From positions 310,001 to 374,000 of the forward strand of contig NZ_JAMGBD010000001.1 in NCBI RefSeq assembly GCF_023516555.1: a stretch of 64,000 nt of DNA. Direction: 5' to 3'. The position numbers and the translations under genes are program-made. The notes under the pieces are model-generated. The model was given only the letters and a program-made list of their open reading frames with translations, made no database searches and was not told where the DNA came from. The stretch comes from Sphingomonas alba. GTDB taxonomy: Bacteria > Pseudomonadota > Alphaproteobacteria > Sphingomonadales > Sphingomonadaceae. Positions 49,784 through 61,133 of this stretch are shown here, in pieces; the stretch's first letter is position 1; each line of letters starts with the position of its first letter.

Positions 49784-50643
49784 TCGGCCACCCAGTGGCG
49801 GCGGCCGATATCGGCCGCCCACAGCAAAGCGTCGAGCCCATGATGGTCGAGCCGTGCGTCGGCGACGTCGGCCAGGGCTGGCTTGGCACGATAGGCAACC
49901 CCCAGCCCCGCCTCTTCAACCATCGCGATGTCGTTAGCCCCGTCGCCGATCGCCAAAGTCATTTCGGGTTCGAGACCCAGGCTCTCGCGCGCTTCGACAA
50001 GCGTATCGCGCTTGACGGTAGAATCGACGATGCGTCCTTCGACCTCGCCGGTCAGCTTGCCGTCCCGAACGCCAAGCACATTGGCCTCGAAACGATTGAA
50101 GCCAACCGTCTTCGCGACTGGCTCAACGAAAGCTGTGAACCCGCCCGAAACAAGGATTGTCTCGACGGTATGCAGGCGCAAAGTTCGGATCAGGGTTTCG
50201 GCGCCAGGGTTGGGCCGGATACGCTCCGCCAAACAAAGCTCGATCGTCGACGCATCAAGTCCCGCCAGCAACGCGACCCGCTCCTTGAGGGCGGCCGCGA
50301 AATCCAGCTCGCCGCGCATTGCCCGTTCGGTGATGGCGGCGATTTGCGGCTTGATGCCGGCATAGTCGGCGAGTTCGTCGATGCACTCCTGCCCGATGAT
50401 TGTTGAATCCATGTCGGCGACCAGCAACCGCTTGCGACGATGGCGGGCCGGCTGGACAACAAGATCGACGCCTTCCCACCCTTCGAGCGCCGCTCGCGTC
50501 CCGGCTGAATCGCCCACAGCGAGATCAGCGGCGTCGCCTTCATCGACCCATCCAAGGAAGCGCGCATCATCGAGCCGCTCCAGGCTGGCCTTCAGCAGCC
50601 TGTCATCCAGCCTTCCCGCTGCTATCAGCGTCGCAATGAGCAA
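49780..50643 (-). CDS. serB: Phosphoserine phosphatase
   Basis: 287 residues from a TTG at 50643, chosen because AAAGGAGG lies 7 nt before it and [11 protein letters not shown] is the usual N-terminus; an upstream ATG would read through unlike sequence. HAD phosphatase forming L-serine. [16 protein letters not shown] holds the nucleophile, with SGGFTAFV and GDGANDIAM as later motifs. It overlaps the divergent miaA start by 8 bp. Confidence 0.95.
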   Translation of the reverse strand: MLIATLIAAGRLDDRLLKASLERLDDARFLGWVDEGDAADLAVGDSAGTRAALEGWEGVDLVVQPARHRRKRLLVADMDSTIIGQECIDELADYAGIKPQIAAITERAMRGELDFAAALKERVALLAGLDASTIELCLAERIRPNPGAETLIRTLRLHTVETILVSGGFTAFVEPVAKTVGFNRFEANVLGVRDGKLTGEVEGRIVDSTVKRDTLVEARESLGLEPEMTLAIGDGANDIAMVEEAGLGVAYRAKPALADVADARLDHHGLDALLWAADIGRRHWVAD

Positions 50644-51559
50644 GGCGCGTCCTCCTTTGGCCCTCATCGCCGGTCCGACCGCCAGCGGCAAGTCGGCGCT
50701 GGCGCTGGCGCTCGCCGAAGCCGAAAATGACATCGTCATCAATGCCGACAGCGCCCAGATCTACCGCGACGTCCCGATCCTCAGCGCCGCGCCGGGCGAA
50801 GCGGAGCGGGCGCGTGCGGAGCATCGCCTCTATGGCATCCGCGATGGCGCCCTCGCCTGCTCCGCGGCCGAATGGGCGGAACTCGCAAAAGCCGAAATCG
50901 CCCGCGCCCATGACCTCGGCAAGCTGCCCATTCTGGTTGGCGGCACCGGTCTCTATTTGCGGACTTTGCTCGATGGCATCGCGCCAGTACCGCCAATCGA
51001 TCCCGAAGTTCGCAAAGCGGTGCGGCTAAAGGCCGTCGGTGACAATCTTGCCCAGCTTCAGCGCCTCGATCCCGAAGCGGCGGGCCGGCTCAATCCCGCC
51101 GACACGACACGCGTGGCGCGGGCCCTCGAAGTCGTAAAATCGACGGGTCGGAGCCTCAGGGATTGGCATTCCAAACACGAAGGAGGAATCGGTGGCCATG
51201 TGGACTTGCGGGCGCTGGTCCTGCTCCCGCCCCGCGATTGGCTCTACGCCCGCTGCGACGCGCGGTTCGAATCCATGATCGAACAGGGCGCCATCCAGGA
51301 AGTCGAACGCGTGCTTGCTCGCAATCTCGACGCCAATTTGCCAGTCATGCGCGCCATTGGGGTTCCGGAAATTGCCGCGTTCCTCCGCGGCCAAGTCGAC
51401 CGTGAAACCATGATAGCGGCGGGTAGTCAGGCCACACGCCGCTACGCCAAGCGTCAGTACACGTGGTTCGCGCACCAGCCGCCGGTGGAGTGGCCGCGCT
51501 ACGTCGATCCGGTCGATGACCCCGCGCAAGCGCTGGCGAACTTTACCCAAAAGCCGTAG
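50636..51559 (+). CDS. miaA: tRNA dimethylallyltransferase
   Basis: 307 residues from the ATG at 50636 ([20 protein letters not shown]). Adds the isopentenyl group to A37 of tRNAs reading UNN codons. The P-loop [14 protein letters not shown] and the [11 protein letters not shown] motif are intact. The start lies inside serB on the other strand. It precedes ilvC by 9 bp on the same strand. Confidence 0.95.
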   Translation: MSKARPPLALIAGPTASGKSALALALAEAENDIVINADSAQIYRDVPILSAAPGEAERARAEHRLYGIRDGALACSAAEWAELAKAEIARAHDLGKLPILVGGTGLYLRTLLDGIAPVPPIDPEVRKAVRLKAVGDNLAQLQRLDPEAAGRLNPADTTRVARALEVVKSTGRSLRDWHSKHEGGIGGHVDLRALVLLPPRDWLYARCDARFESMIEQGAIQEVERVLARNLDANLPVMRAIGVPEIAAFLRGQVDRETMIAAGSQATRRYAKRQYTWFAHQPPVEWPRYVDPVDDPAQALANFTQKP

Positions 51560-51568
51560 CGCTCGGTC

Positions 51569-52534
51569 ATGGACCTGATCCGCGAGCATGACATCGACCC
51601 CTCGCCGCTCGCCGGTAAGCGGGTCGCCGTCCTCGGCTTCGGCAATCAGGGCCGAGCCCAGTCCCTCAATCTCAATGATAGCGGGATCGATCTTGTCGTC
51701 GGTCTGCGCGACAATTCTCCGAGCGAGAATGCCGCGCGAGGCTCAGGGCTGGAGGTCGCGAGCCTGGAAGACGCCGTCACCGGTGCCGATGTCGTCATGA
51801 TGCTCGCGCCCGACGAAATCCTCGGCAGCCTTTACCGGAAGATCGAGCCGCACTTGCGTGAAGGTGCGGCCCTCGGCTTCAGCCACGGCCTCGCCATCCA
51901 CTTCAAGCAGATCCAGCCCCGCCCCGATCTCGACGTCTATCTCGTCGCGCCCAAGGGACCCGGTACGGCGCTGCGGTCACTCTACAGCGAAGGAAAGGGC
52001 ATGCTGGCGCTCTGGGCCATCGACCAGGATGCGACCGGCAATGCCAAAGACATCGCCTTGGCCTATGGCCGCGCCATTGGCTGCGCCCGGGCCGGGCTAA
52101 TGCAATCCAGCTTCGGCGAGGAATGCGAAGCCGATTTGTTCAACGAGGGCGCGGTCGTGTGGGGCGCCGTCCCGGAAATCCTCGTCGCGGGGTTCGACAT
52201 CCTGGTAGAGGCCGGCGTCGCGTCTGAAATCGCCTACATGGAATGCGTGGGCGAGTTGAAGCTCATCGCCGAACTGATCGAAACGCGCGGCATCGCCGGC
52301 ATGCGTGAAGCAATCAGCAATACGGCCGAGCTTGGCGCGGTGCTTGGCGGACCGCGCGTGGTCGATGACCATGTCCGCAAACGCATGCGCGAAGTGCTGG
52401 ATGAGGTCCGCAGCGGCCGTTTCGCCAAAGCGCTCAGGGACGAAGCCGCCCGCGATTATCCATTGCTAAGGAGCGCCCGCATGCGCGCTCGCGCGCTCGC
52501 CGTAGAGCAGGCGCGACTGTCGCTTGAATCCTAG
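51569..52534 (+). CDS. ilvC: Ketol-acid reductoisomerase (divergent)
   Basis: 321 residues, about 18 shorter than class I enzymes. Second step of Val/Ile synthesis. The Rossmann loop is [11 protein letters not shown] (usual GYGSQGHA) and the cofactor loop is GLRDNSPSE. Catalytic-site segments [32 protein letters not shown] and ISNTAE are kept, so activity is likely. It may be a second copy; the usual ilvC is not in view. Its stop shares CTAG with the small gene on the other strand. Confidence 0.88.
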   Translation: MDLIREHDIDPSPLAGKRVAVLGFGNQGRAQSLNLNDSGIDLVVGLRDNSPSENAARGSGLEVASLEDAVTGADVVMMLAPDEILGSLYRKIEPHLREGAALGFSHGLAIHFKQIQPRPDLDVYLVAPKGPGTALRSLYSEGKGMLALWAIDQDATGNAKDIALAYGRAIGCARAGLMQSSFGEECEADLFNEGAVVWGAVPEILVAGFDILVEAGVASEIAYMECVGELKLIAELIETRGIAGMREAISNTAELGAVLGGPRVVDDHVRKRMREVLDEVRSGRFAKALRDEAARDYPLLRSARMRARALAVEQARLSLES

Positions 52535-52704
52535 CCGATGACGTCGTGTTCGGCGTGCGGCCGTTCGCCGACGCTGGCGCGCTCAAGATAGGCGCGTTGC
52601 ATCTTGCGATGGGCTTCGGCCGCCTGCGGATCGCCCGCTTCCGTTGCGAGTTTTTGCTCTTCGGCCGCGCGTCGCGCGAAATAGATGCGGTCGTGGTCGC
52701 TCAT
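52531..52704 (-). CDS. 57-residue conserved small protein
   Basis: 57 residues starting MSDHDRIYFARRAAEEQKLA, charged and predicted helical, with no signal or membrane segment. GGGAGGG lies 9 nt before the ATG. The sequence, with its HRKMQRAYLERAS segment, resembles small alphaproteobacterial proteins of unknown function. The stop shares CTAG (52531-52534) with ilvC. Confidence 0.75.
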   Translation of the reverse strand: MSDHDRIYFARRAAEEQKLATEAGDPQAAEAHRKMQRAYLERASVGERPHAEHDVIG

Positions 52705-52775
52705 GAGACGCCCTCCCGTTAGAGGTCCCGGCGGTCACGATAACAGAGCACCGGCTTCCTGTCGATTTGACCGGC

Positions 52776-54542
52776 TCAGCGGCGGCCGAACAGCTTCTCG
52801 ATGTCGGCATTGGCAAGCTTCACCCAGGTAGGGCGGCCGTGGTTGCACTGGCCGCTATGCGGCGTGACCTCCATCTCGCGCAGCAGGGCGTTCATCTCGG
52901 CAACGGACAGCACCCGTCCCGCTCGAACCGATCCGTGGCAGGCCATGGTCGCGGCGACATGGTCGAGGCGATCGCGGAGCGCGAGCGCCGTCCCAAGTTC
53001 GGCCAGCTCAGCGGCAAGGTCGGCAAGCAGTGCCTTTGCGTCGGTCTTTCCCAGGGGCGCGGGAGTCGCGCGCACCAGCATCGCGGACGGCCCAAACCGC
53101 TCCATTTCAAGGCCCAGCTCGCCCAGTTCGGCCGACGCCGCTTCGAGCCGATCGCAGTCCGGCTCGTCCAGCTCTACCACTTCAGGCAGGAGCAGTGCCT
53201 GACGAGCGACTTCCCCGCCCTCATTCGCGCGCCGCATCCGTTCCAGCACCAGCCTCTCATGCGCTGCATGCTGGTCGACGATGACCAGCCCGTCCTCTGC
53301 TTCGGCGACGATATAGGTGGCGGCGACCTGGCCGCGCGCGACGCCGAGCGGATAACGCGGCGCCTCCCGCGGGATGGGCTGCGCAGCTTCTGCCCGCCCC
53401 ATTGGCGCCGCGAACTGCGCGGATCGTTCCATCACGGCGGCCGCCGGTTCTGATTGAGTCTCGAAAAGCGTGGCGAGTGCATCGACGGGCGGCGAAATGG
53501 GCATCACCGGCTCGGCTTGCCAATTCACGGCAGCCGCAAACTGCTCCCGCGCCGCGCTGCGGTGGCCTGCCTCATCCAACGCCGACCGCAAGCCGCCAAC
53601 GATCAGCCCGCGAACGGCCGACGGATCGCGAAACCGAACCTCTGTCTTGGCCGGGTGGACGTTGATGTCGAGTTCGTCCGGCGGCACCTCGACGAACAAA
53701 GCCGCCACCGGGTGCCGGTCGCGGGCCAGCAGGTCGCGATAGGCCGCACGCAGCGCGCCAACTAGCAGCCTATCCTTCACCGGGCGGTTGTTGACGAACA
53801 GATATTGATGGTCGGCCATGCCGCGATTGAAGGTCGGAAGGCTCGTAACGCCCGCCATCCGCAAACCGTCCCGCACGCAATCGATGCCGAGCCCATGCCG
53901 TTCCAGCTCCCGATCGAGCAGCGCCGCGACGCGCGTCGGCGTATCAGATGGTTGAACCGACAGTATCTTTCGCCCGTCATGCTCCAGGCTGAACGCGACG
54001 TCGCTCCGGGCCATGGCGAGCCGCCGTACCGCATCCAGCGACGCTGCATATTCGGCGCGCGGGCTACGCAGGAATTTCCGCCTCGCCGGCACCTTGTCGA
54101 ACAGTCCCTCGACCCGGACCCGTGTTCCGGGCGGCAGCGACGCCGGCCGCTCGCCTGCCGGCTCGCCATGATCGATGGTCAGCCGCCAGCCGTCGGCGCT
54201 CCTCACCCGGCTTTCCAGGGTCAGTCGTGCAACGCTGGCGATGGACGGCAAGGCCTCGCCCCGAAAGCCAAAGCTGGCGACCGCCTCGATGCGGTCGTCT
54301 GGCAGCTTCGACGTCGCGTGCCGCTCCAGCGCCAGGCGCATCTCGTCGGGCGCCATGCCGCAGCCATTGTCGGTGACTTCGATGAGGTCGAGCCCGCCCG
54401 CCGACAGCCTAACCGCAACGGTCGAAGCCCCTGCATCCAAAGCGTTTTCTACCAGTTCCTTGACTGCGCTCGCTGGCCGTTCGACCACCTCGCCAGCAGC
54501 GATCCGGTTGACGAGTTCGGAAGGCAGCCTTCTTATTGACAT
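52776..54542 (-). CDS. mutL: DNA mismatch repair protein MutL
   Basis: 588 residues. The GHKL ATPase motifs ELVENALDAGAS, DNGCGM and GFRGEALPSI are in the N-terminal third. DQHAAHERLVLE at 423-434 matches the DQHA(X)2E(X)4E endonuclease motif that E. coli MutL lacks. A linker joins it to the C-terminal dimer domain. The ATG at 54542 is directly upstream of the mre operon in divergent orientation. Confidence 0.96.
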   Translation of the reverse strand: MSIRRLPSELVNRIAAGEVVERPASAVKELVENALDAGASTVAVRLSAGGLDLIEVTDNGCGMAPDEMRLALERHATSKLPDDRIEAVASFGFRGEALPSIASVARLTLESRVRSADGWRLTIDHGEPAGERPASLPPGTRVRVEGLFDKVPARRKFLRSPRAEYAASLDAVRRLAMARSDVAFSLEHDGRKILSVQPSDTPTRVAALLDRELERHGLGIDCVRDGLRMAGVTSLPTFNRGMADHQYLFVNNRPVKDRLLVGALRAAYRDLLARDRHPVAALFVEVPPDELDINVHPAKTEVRFRDPSAVRGLIVGGLRSALDEAGHRSAAREQFAAAVNWQAEPVMPISPPVDALATLFETQSEPAAAVMERSAQFAAPMGRAEAAQPIPREAPRYPLGVARGQVAATYIVAEAEDGLVIVDQHAAHERLVLERMRRANEGGEVARQALLLPEVVELDEPDCDRLEAASAELGELGLEMERFGPSAMLVRATPAPLGKTDAKALLADLAAELAELGTALALRDRLDHVAATMACHGSVRAGRVLSVAEMNALLREMEVTPHSGQCNHGRPTWVKLANADIEKLFGRR

Positions 54543-54586
54543 GTTAACTCTCGTAGCCCAATCCGAACCGGCCTGCGAAGCACTGA

Positions 54587-55741
<1,155 letters not shown>

Positions 55742-55747
55742 CGGGTT

Positions 55748-56626
55748 ATGGCCGCGCCGGCGGGACCGCGCCCCGGCTGGTCCAGGCGCGCGCAATATAG
55801 CCTGTTTTTTGGCTTCCTGGCGGCGGTGATCGGGCTGCTGGTCGGCATCTTCATGCTCGTCTTGTCGCTGGTGGCGCCGCAGACCTACTCGGCCGTGCGC
55901 GGCGCTGCGCTCGATGTCGCCTCACCGATCACCGGGCCGCTGGCGGAAGTCGGCGCGACCGCCAAGGGACTGGTCAGCGGCGCCGGTAATTACTGGGACG
56001 CGGCCAACCAGAATGCCAAGCTCAAGAAAGAACGCGCAGAACTGCGCCGCACGGCGGTTCGAGCCGCCGGAGTGTTCCAGGAAAACAAGCAGCTGAAGGC
56101 TGCCCTGGGCCTGCGCGAGCAAAGCAGTGCCGCCATCGCCACAGGCCGCATCGTCGGATCCAGCTTCGAGAGCCCGCGGCGCTTCGCCATAATCTCCGTC
56201 GGCCGCGGCGACGGCGTCCAGGTCGGCATGCCCGTTCGCACCGCCGACGGCCTTGTCGGCCGGATCATCGATGCCGGCCATATCGCCAGTCGCGTGCTGC
56301 TCGTCTCCGACCGTGCCAACACCGTCCCGGCCCGGATCCTGCGGACCGGAGCGCCGGTCATTGCCACTGGCCGGGGCGACGGCACGGTCGACATCCGCCC
56401 GCTCGAGGTGGGCCGCAACCCGTTCAGGCGGGGCGACATCATCGTCACCTCTGGCACCGGCGGCCTTTATCCGCCGCTCGTTCCCATCGCCCGCGTCATC
56501 CGCCTGGATGACGACGGCGCGCGCGGCATGCCGCTCGCCGATCCCACGCAGTCCAGCTTCGCCATCGTCGAAAAACCCTTCGAACCAGCCGCACTCGCCG
56601 CGGCGACGGAAGCGGAGGAACGCTGA
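55748..56626 (+). CDS. mreC: Rod shape-determining protein MreC
   Basis: 292 residues, six bp after mreB. One membrane helix (about 18-40), then a coiled coil (about 75-105), and two beta domains with VGRVVG-type glycine loops (SFESPRRFAIISVGRGDGVQVG). It bridges MreB to the periplasmic enzymes. Confidence 0.95.
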   Translation: MAAPAGPRPGWSRRAQYSLFFGFLAAVIGLLVGIFMLVLSLVAPQTYSAVRGAALDVASPITGPLAEVGATAKGLVSGAGNYWDAANQNAKLKKERAELRRTAVRAAGVFQENKQLKAALGLREQSSAAIATGRIVGSSFESPRRFAIISVGRGDGVQVGMPVRTADGLVGRIIDAGHIASRVLLVSDRANTVPARILRTGAPVIATGRGDGTVDIRPLEVGRNPFRRGDIIVTSGTGGLYPPLVPIARVIRLDDDGARGMPLADPTQSSFAIVEKPFEPAALAAATEAEER

Positions 56627-57147
56627 TGGTACGAGCCGCGCTCCAGCCACGCGGCCGCCTAAATCGCGGACCGCGCAAGGGCGTGACGGTTATCCCGGCG
56701 ATCAGCGTCGTCCTGATGTCGTGCCTGGCGATGCTCCCGGTCGTCACCAATCGCGGCGGCTGGCCCGAGTTCGGCTTCCTGATGCTGGTCGCATGGCGAC
56801 TGCTGCGCGCCGACGCCTGGCCTGCCTGGTGGGCGGCGCCTTTGGGCTTCGTCAACGACCTGCTGACCGGTGCGCCGATCGGCCTCTCGGTCGCGCTGTG
56901 GACCTTTGTCATGCTGCTGATGGACCTGGTCGACCGCCGGACGCAGTGGCGCGATTACTGGATCGAATGGGCGGTCGCGGCCGGCCTCATCATCCTTGCC
57001 GAAACGGCCGAATGGAAGGTCGCCGCCTGGGGCGGCGCGCCGGTGCCCTTCAAGGAAATGCTGCCGTCGATCGTGGTCTCGGTCCTCGCCTTCCCCCTCT
57101 TCGCTCACATCGCCTCCTCGCTCGATCGCTGGAGGCTTGGCCGGTGA
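56626..57147 (+). CDS. mreD: Rod shape-determining protein MreD
   Basis: 173 residues with about five membrane helices. Length and position between mreC and mrdA identify it, with SVVLMSCLAMLP-type hydrophobic segments and the family loop GFVNDLLTGAPIGLS. The start overlaps the mreC stop by 1 bp (TGATG), and the stop overlaps the mrdA GTG in GTGA. Confidence 0.92.
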   Translation: MVRAALQPRGRLNRGPRKGVTVIPAISVVLMSCLAMLPVVTNRGGWPEFGFLMLVAWRLLRADAWPAWWAAPLGFVNDLLTGAPIGLSVALWTFVMLLMDLVDRRTQWRDYWIEWAVAAGLIILAETAEWKVAAWGGAPVPFKEMLPSIVVSVLAFPLFAHIASSLDRWRLGR

Positions 57148-59057
57148 GAGTGACCCCGGCCCACCAATCGCTCGCATTCTCACGCCGCATGCTTCTGGTC
57201 GGCAGCGCGCAGGTCGGCCTTGGCGCACTGCTGGTCGGGCGCCTTGGCTATCTCGGCATCAGCCAGAACGACCACTACCGGCTGCTGTCTGAAGACAATC
57301 GCGTCCAGTTGATCCCGGTGCCCCCGCGACGCGGCTGGATCATCGACCGTAACGGCAAGCCCATCGCGATCAATCGATCCAGCTTCCGCGTCGATATCAT
57401 CCCCCAGCAGCTGTCGGACGGGCCGCGGGTGATCCGGGAACTTGCCCAGATCCTCGAACTATCCCCCGACGAGCTTCAGCGCGTCGCCGACGAACTCAAA
57501 TCCTCCCGCGGCTTCCAGCCGGTCTCGGTCGCCGAAAATGTACCGTACGAGAAATATGCGGCGATCATGGTTCGCCTGACCGAACTGCCCGGCGTTGCCG
57601 CGGCTCGCGGCTTCAACCGTTACTATCCCGATGGCCCGGCGGTCGCCCATTTGGTCGGCTATGTGGGCACCGCGTCCGCCAAGGAGTATGAAAAAGAGAA
57701 GAACCCGCTCCTCATCATTCCAGGTTTCAAGATCGGCAAGGAAGGCCTCGAACGGTCACTGGAAACTTCCCTGCGGGGAGTGCCGGGCGGCCAGCGTGTG
57801 GAACTGACGGCTCGCGGGAAGTTGGTCCGCGAGCTCGATCCTAAACCTGACCGAAGCGGGAAAACCGTCCAGCTGACTATCGACCAGGGGCTGCAGCTGT
57901 ATGCGGCCCGGCGAATGGGCGACCAATCGGGCGCACTCGTCGCCATGGACGTGGCGACCGGCGACATGCTCGCTTACGTGTCCATGCCGGCCTACGACCC
58001 CAACAGCTTCTCCGACGGCATCGGCCGGACCGAATGGCGGATGCTGTCCCAGGACGACCATATCCCCCTTCTCAACAAGGTCACGCTGGGCCTTTATCCG
58101 TCGGGATCGACCATCAAGCCGGCCATGGCGCTGGCGTTCCTGGAGCAGGGCATCGATCCCAAGAGACGGGTCTATTGCGCGGGTGGCTACCAGATCGGAA
58201 ACCGCTACTTCCGCTGCGACGCTGTGCATGGATCGATGGACATGCACTCGGCCGTCGAGCGCAGCTGCAACACCTATTTCTGGGCGACCGGCCTGATCGC
58301 CGACCCGGCCAAGACGACCGAGATGGTCCACTATCTCGGCTACGGGGAGAAGTTCGACCTCCCCGTACCCAGCCAGCGCTTCGGCACCATGCCCAACCCC
58401 GACTGGCTGATGCAGAAGTACCACCGGAAATGGCAGGGTTATGATTCCGCCAACACTTCAATCGGCCAAGGCTATGTCCTGATCAATCCGATGCAATTGG
58501 CGGTCATGCCGGCGCGGCTGGCATCGGGTAAGCTGCTCAAGCCCCGCTTGTTGATGGCCGGCCCCCGGCAACCGGCGCCGGACGTCGCTGCCAAGCCCGA
58601 ACATCTTGAAATCGTCCGCAGCGCGATGGCCGCCGTCGTCAACGGCAGCGGGACCGCTGTCGCATCGAAGCTTCCGCTCGACGGAATCCAGATGGCCGGC
58701 AAGACCGGCACCGCTCAGGTTTTCCGGCTGGAATCGCGCGGGCATCAGGGCAATTGGGCGCTCCGCGACCATGCGTTGTTCATCGCCTTCGCGCCGGCCG
58801 ACAAGCCGCGCTACGCGATCGGCTGTATCATCGAGCACGGCGGCTTTGGTGCCTCCGCCGCTGCCCCAATCGTTCGCGACACCATGACGTATCTGTTCGA
58901 CGAGCAGAAGGCGATGGATGCGCTCCTGCCGCTCGAGCAGCAATGGGGCGGGAGCCTGGCAGAGCGTAACGCCAGGAGGTCAGCGGCGTTCGAGGCGGCC
59001 GCCAAGTTCGTGCAATCCCAGGCCCAGGCCAAAGCGCCGCAGCCGCCGACCACATGA
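57144..59057 (+). CDS. mrdA: Penicillin-binding protein 2
   Basis: 637 residues from the GTG at 57144, which overlaps the mreD stop by 4 bp; a much longer open frame upstream is antisense-like overlap with mreCD. Lateral-wall transpeptidase with one N-terminal helix. Active-site motifs are S322-T-I-K, SCN in ERSCNTYFW and KTGTA. The C-terminus has an Ala/Gln-rich extension after EQQWGGSLAERN. Confidence 0.96.
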   Translation: MRVTPAHQSLAFSRRMLLVGSAQVGLGALLVGRLGYLGISQNDHYRLLSEDNRVQLIPVPPRRGWIIDRNGKPIAINRSSFRVDIIPQQLSDGPRVIRELAQILELSPDELQRVADELKSSRGFQPVSVAENVPYEKYAAIMVRLTELPGVAAARGFNRYYPDGPAVAHLVGYVGTASAKEYEKEKNPLLIIPGFKIGKEGLERSLETSLRGVPGGQRVELTARGKLVRELDPKPDRSGKTVQLTIDQGLQLYAARRMGDQSGALVAMDVATGDMLAYVSMPAYDPNSFSDGIGRTEWRMLSQDDHIPLLNKVTLGLYPSGSTIKPAMALAFLEQGIDPKRRVYCAGGYQIGNRYFRCDAVHGSMDMHSAVERSCNTYFWATGLIADPAKTTEMVHYLGYGEKFDLPVPSQRFGTMPNPDWLMQKYHRKWQGYDSANTSIGQGYVLINPMQLAVMPARLASGKLLKPRLLMAGPRQPAPDVAAKPEHLEIVRSAMAAVVNGSGTAVASKLPLDGIQMAGKTGTAQVFRLESRGHQGNWALRDHALFIAFAPADKPRYAIGCIIEHGGFGASAAAPIVRDTMTYLFDEQKAMDALLPLEQQWGGSLAERNARRSAAFEAAAKFVQSQAQAKAPQPPTT

Positions 59058-60166
59058 TTTCCTCCGCCATCATCCCGCAGCCCCTCGCCCGCCTGCCCTG
59101 GCGGCTGATCTTCCTTGTCCTGTGCATCGCCGGCATCGGCCTCCTGACGCTCTATTCGGCCGCTGGAGGTTCGGCGCAGCCCTGGGCGCTGAAGCAGGCG
59201 CTGATCATCCTCGTTTTCCTCGGCGTCGCGGTCGGCATGTCGTGGATCAAGGAAAGCACGATCAAGGCTTTGGTCTTCCCGATCTACGGCGCCATCATCC
59301 TGATGCTGCTGCTGACCGACGCCATGGGCTTCGTCGGCAAGGGCGCCCAGCGCTGGCTCGACATCGGCTTTATCCGCCTGCAGCCCTCGGAATTCATGAA
59401 GCCGGCGATCGTCCTCGTGCTGGCCCGCTTCTACGAATTGCTCCCCGCCGGTTCGATCCGCCAGTGGCGCGCCATCTGGCCGGCTGCCCTGATGATCGGC
59501 GTCCCGTGGGCGTTGATCCTGGTCCAGCCGGACCTTGGCACCGCGACCATGGTGCTGCTGTCGGGCATCACGGTGATGTTCCTGGCCGGCGTGCCGATGT
59601 GGCTCTTTCTCGGCGGCGCAGGCCTGATCGCCGCCGCCCTGCCGATCGCCTTCACGATGATGCACGACTACCAACGCAAGCGGGTGCTCATCTTCATGGA
59701 CCCGGAAAGCGATCCACTCGGCGCCGGCTACCACATCACCCAGTCGAAAATCGCCATCGGCTCGGGCGGTATCTGGGGCAAAGGCTACCTTCAGGGCAGC
59801 CAGAGCCACCTCGATTACCTCCCCGAAGGCCATACCGACTTCGTCTTCGCGACGATGGTCGAGGAATGGGGCTTCATTGGCGGGCTGGTGCTGATCCTCG
59901 CCTTCGCCTTCGTCGTCCGCTGGGGTATGAGGGTCGCGGCCAACAGCCGCACTCGCTTCGGCCAGCTGACCGCCGCCGGGCTGACCGTCACCATCTTCTT
60001 CTACGTGACCATCAACTTGATGATGGTCATGGGCCTCGCGCCCGTGGTCGGCGTGCCCTTGCCCCTCGTCAGTTTCGGCGGGTCGGCGGTGATGACGGTG
60101 ATGCTCTGCCTCGGCGTCCTCATGTCCCTCGAACGCCAGCAGCGGACGAAATCCACGCTGGCCTAA
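59054..60166 (+). CDS. rodA: Rod shape-determining protein RodA (peptidoglycan glycosyltransferase)
   Basis: 370 residues, about ten membrane helices, SEDS family. The catalytic Asp region is WGFIGGLVLILAFAFV-proximal, and the QPDLGTATMVLL segment and PLPLVSFGGSAV motif are conserved. It works with PBP2. The start overlaps mrdA by 4 bp (ATGA). It ends the mre operon; the next gene is convergent after 64 bp. Confidence 0.97.
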   Translation: MISSAIIPQPLARLPWRLIFLVLCIAGIGLLTLYSAAGGSAQPWALKQALIILVFLGVAVGMSWIKESTIKALVFPIYGAIILMLLLTDAMGFVGKGAQRWLDIGFIRLQPSEFMKPAIVLVLARFYELLPAGSIRQWRAIWPAALMIGVPWALILVQPDLGTATMVLLSGITVMFLAGVPMWLFLGGAGLIAAALPIAFTMMHDYQRKRVLIFMDPESDPLGAGYHITQSKIAIGSGGIWGKGYLQGSQSHLDYLPEGHTDFVFATMVEEWGFIGGLVLILAFAFVVRWGMRVAANSRTRFGQLTAAGLTVTIFFYVTINLMMVMGLAPVVGVPLPLVSFGGSAVMTVMLCLGVLMSLERQQRTKSTLA

Positions 60167-60230
60167 GGCATCACGCGTTGCGGCCAGCCATGACTCCCCC
60201 CGTCTGCGCGAAGACGACGCAGGTGATCTA

Positions 60231-61133
60231 CTATGCGTCCCCAAAGTGATTGAGCACGTCCGCATCAAATTCGCCATGCGCCACCGTCACGACCCTTCCC
60301 GACAGGATGACCTCGCATTGGCCTTGATCGGGTCCCTCGCGGACTTCGACTGTCATTTCGCTTGGCCTCCCGACGAACCGGCCCTGCCGCAGCACGATTC
60401 TTTGGCCCGTGTCGGCAAGACCGTGACGGACTAGCAGGCCGGCAACCGGGCCGGCGGCGGAACCTGTCGCGATATCCTCGACCGCCCCTGCATTGTCCCA
60501 GGTTCGGCCTTCACGCTCCTCGACATCAAAGACGTAAGCGAACTTGGCACCGACGCTGGCGAGCCGCTCCTCGAGCCCGTCCTCGGCAATCCGCGCACTG
60601 GCCAGGCCCTCGCTGGTCACGGGGATCACCAGATAGGGTAGCCCAGTCGAGGCAACGCAAACCGGCATCTTCCGACCAAGGTGCCTGGGCTCGAGACCGA
60701 AGCACTTGAGCCAACTCGCATGCTCACGCTCATCTATCTCCGCGCCAAAGCTGACGCGGCCCTGATTCATGGCGACCTCATACTTCAGTCCTTGGCGTCG
60801 GCTCTTCAGGGCCACCTGTCCGGCAGAGAGAAGCAGCGTGCATGCATATTCGTCGCCGCCAACTTGCTCATGAAGTACGGCGGCAGCGCCGATTGCTGGA
60901 TGGCCCGCAAAGGGCAGCTCCTCTTCCATCGTGAAGATGCGGGCAGCAAAAACGTCCGGTTCCGGCGACGGCGTAAGGAAGATGGATTCGAACTGGCGTA
61001 ATTCTCGCGTCAACGCCTGCATGGTGTTTGTCCCGAGCGGCTGCTCGGTAATGAAGACCGCCAGGCCGTTCCCGGCGAGCGGCTCTTCAGCGAAAACGTC
61101 GACTTGACGATAGCGTAGGATCGGTGCCGCCAT
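60231..61133 (-). CDS. PhzF-family isomerase-like protein
   Basis: 300 residues. The N-terminus RYRQVDVFAEEPLAGNGLAVF, the segment ELRQFESIFLTP with the catalytic Glu, and the ELPFAGHPAIGAA and ATGSAAGPVAGLLVRHG motifs define the PhzF fold (diaminopimelate-epimerase-like). Biological substrate unknown; phenazine genes are absent here, so a general isomerase or detoxification role is more likely. Confidence 0.9.
   Translation of the reverse strand: MAAPILRYRQVDVFAEEPLAGNGLAVFITEQPLGTNTMQALTRELRQFESIFLTPSPEPDVFAARIFTMEEELPFAGHPAIGAAAVLHEQVGGDEYACTLLLSAGQVALKSRRQGLKYEVAMNQGRVSFGAEIDEREHASWLKCFGLEPRHLGRKMPVCVASTGLPYLVIPVTSEGLASARIAEDGLEERLASVGAKFAYVFDVEEREGRTWDNAGAVEDIATGSAAGPVAGLLVRHGLADTGQRIVLRQGRFVGRPSEMTVEVREGPDQGQCEVILSGRVVTVAHGEFDADVLNHFGDA

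Noticed and set aside
56253-57143. Long upstream extension of the PBP2 frame
   Set aside because: It overlaps mreC and mreD in another frame; the GTG at 57144 matches the PBP2 N-terminus and couples to mreD.
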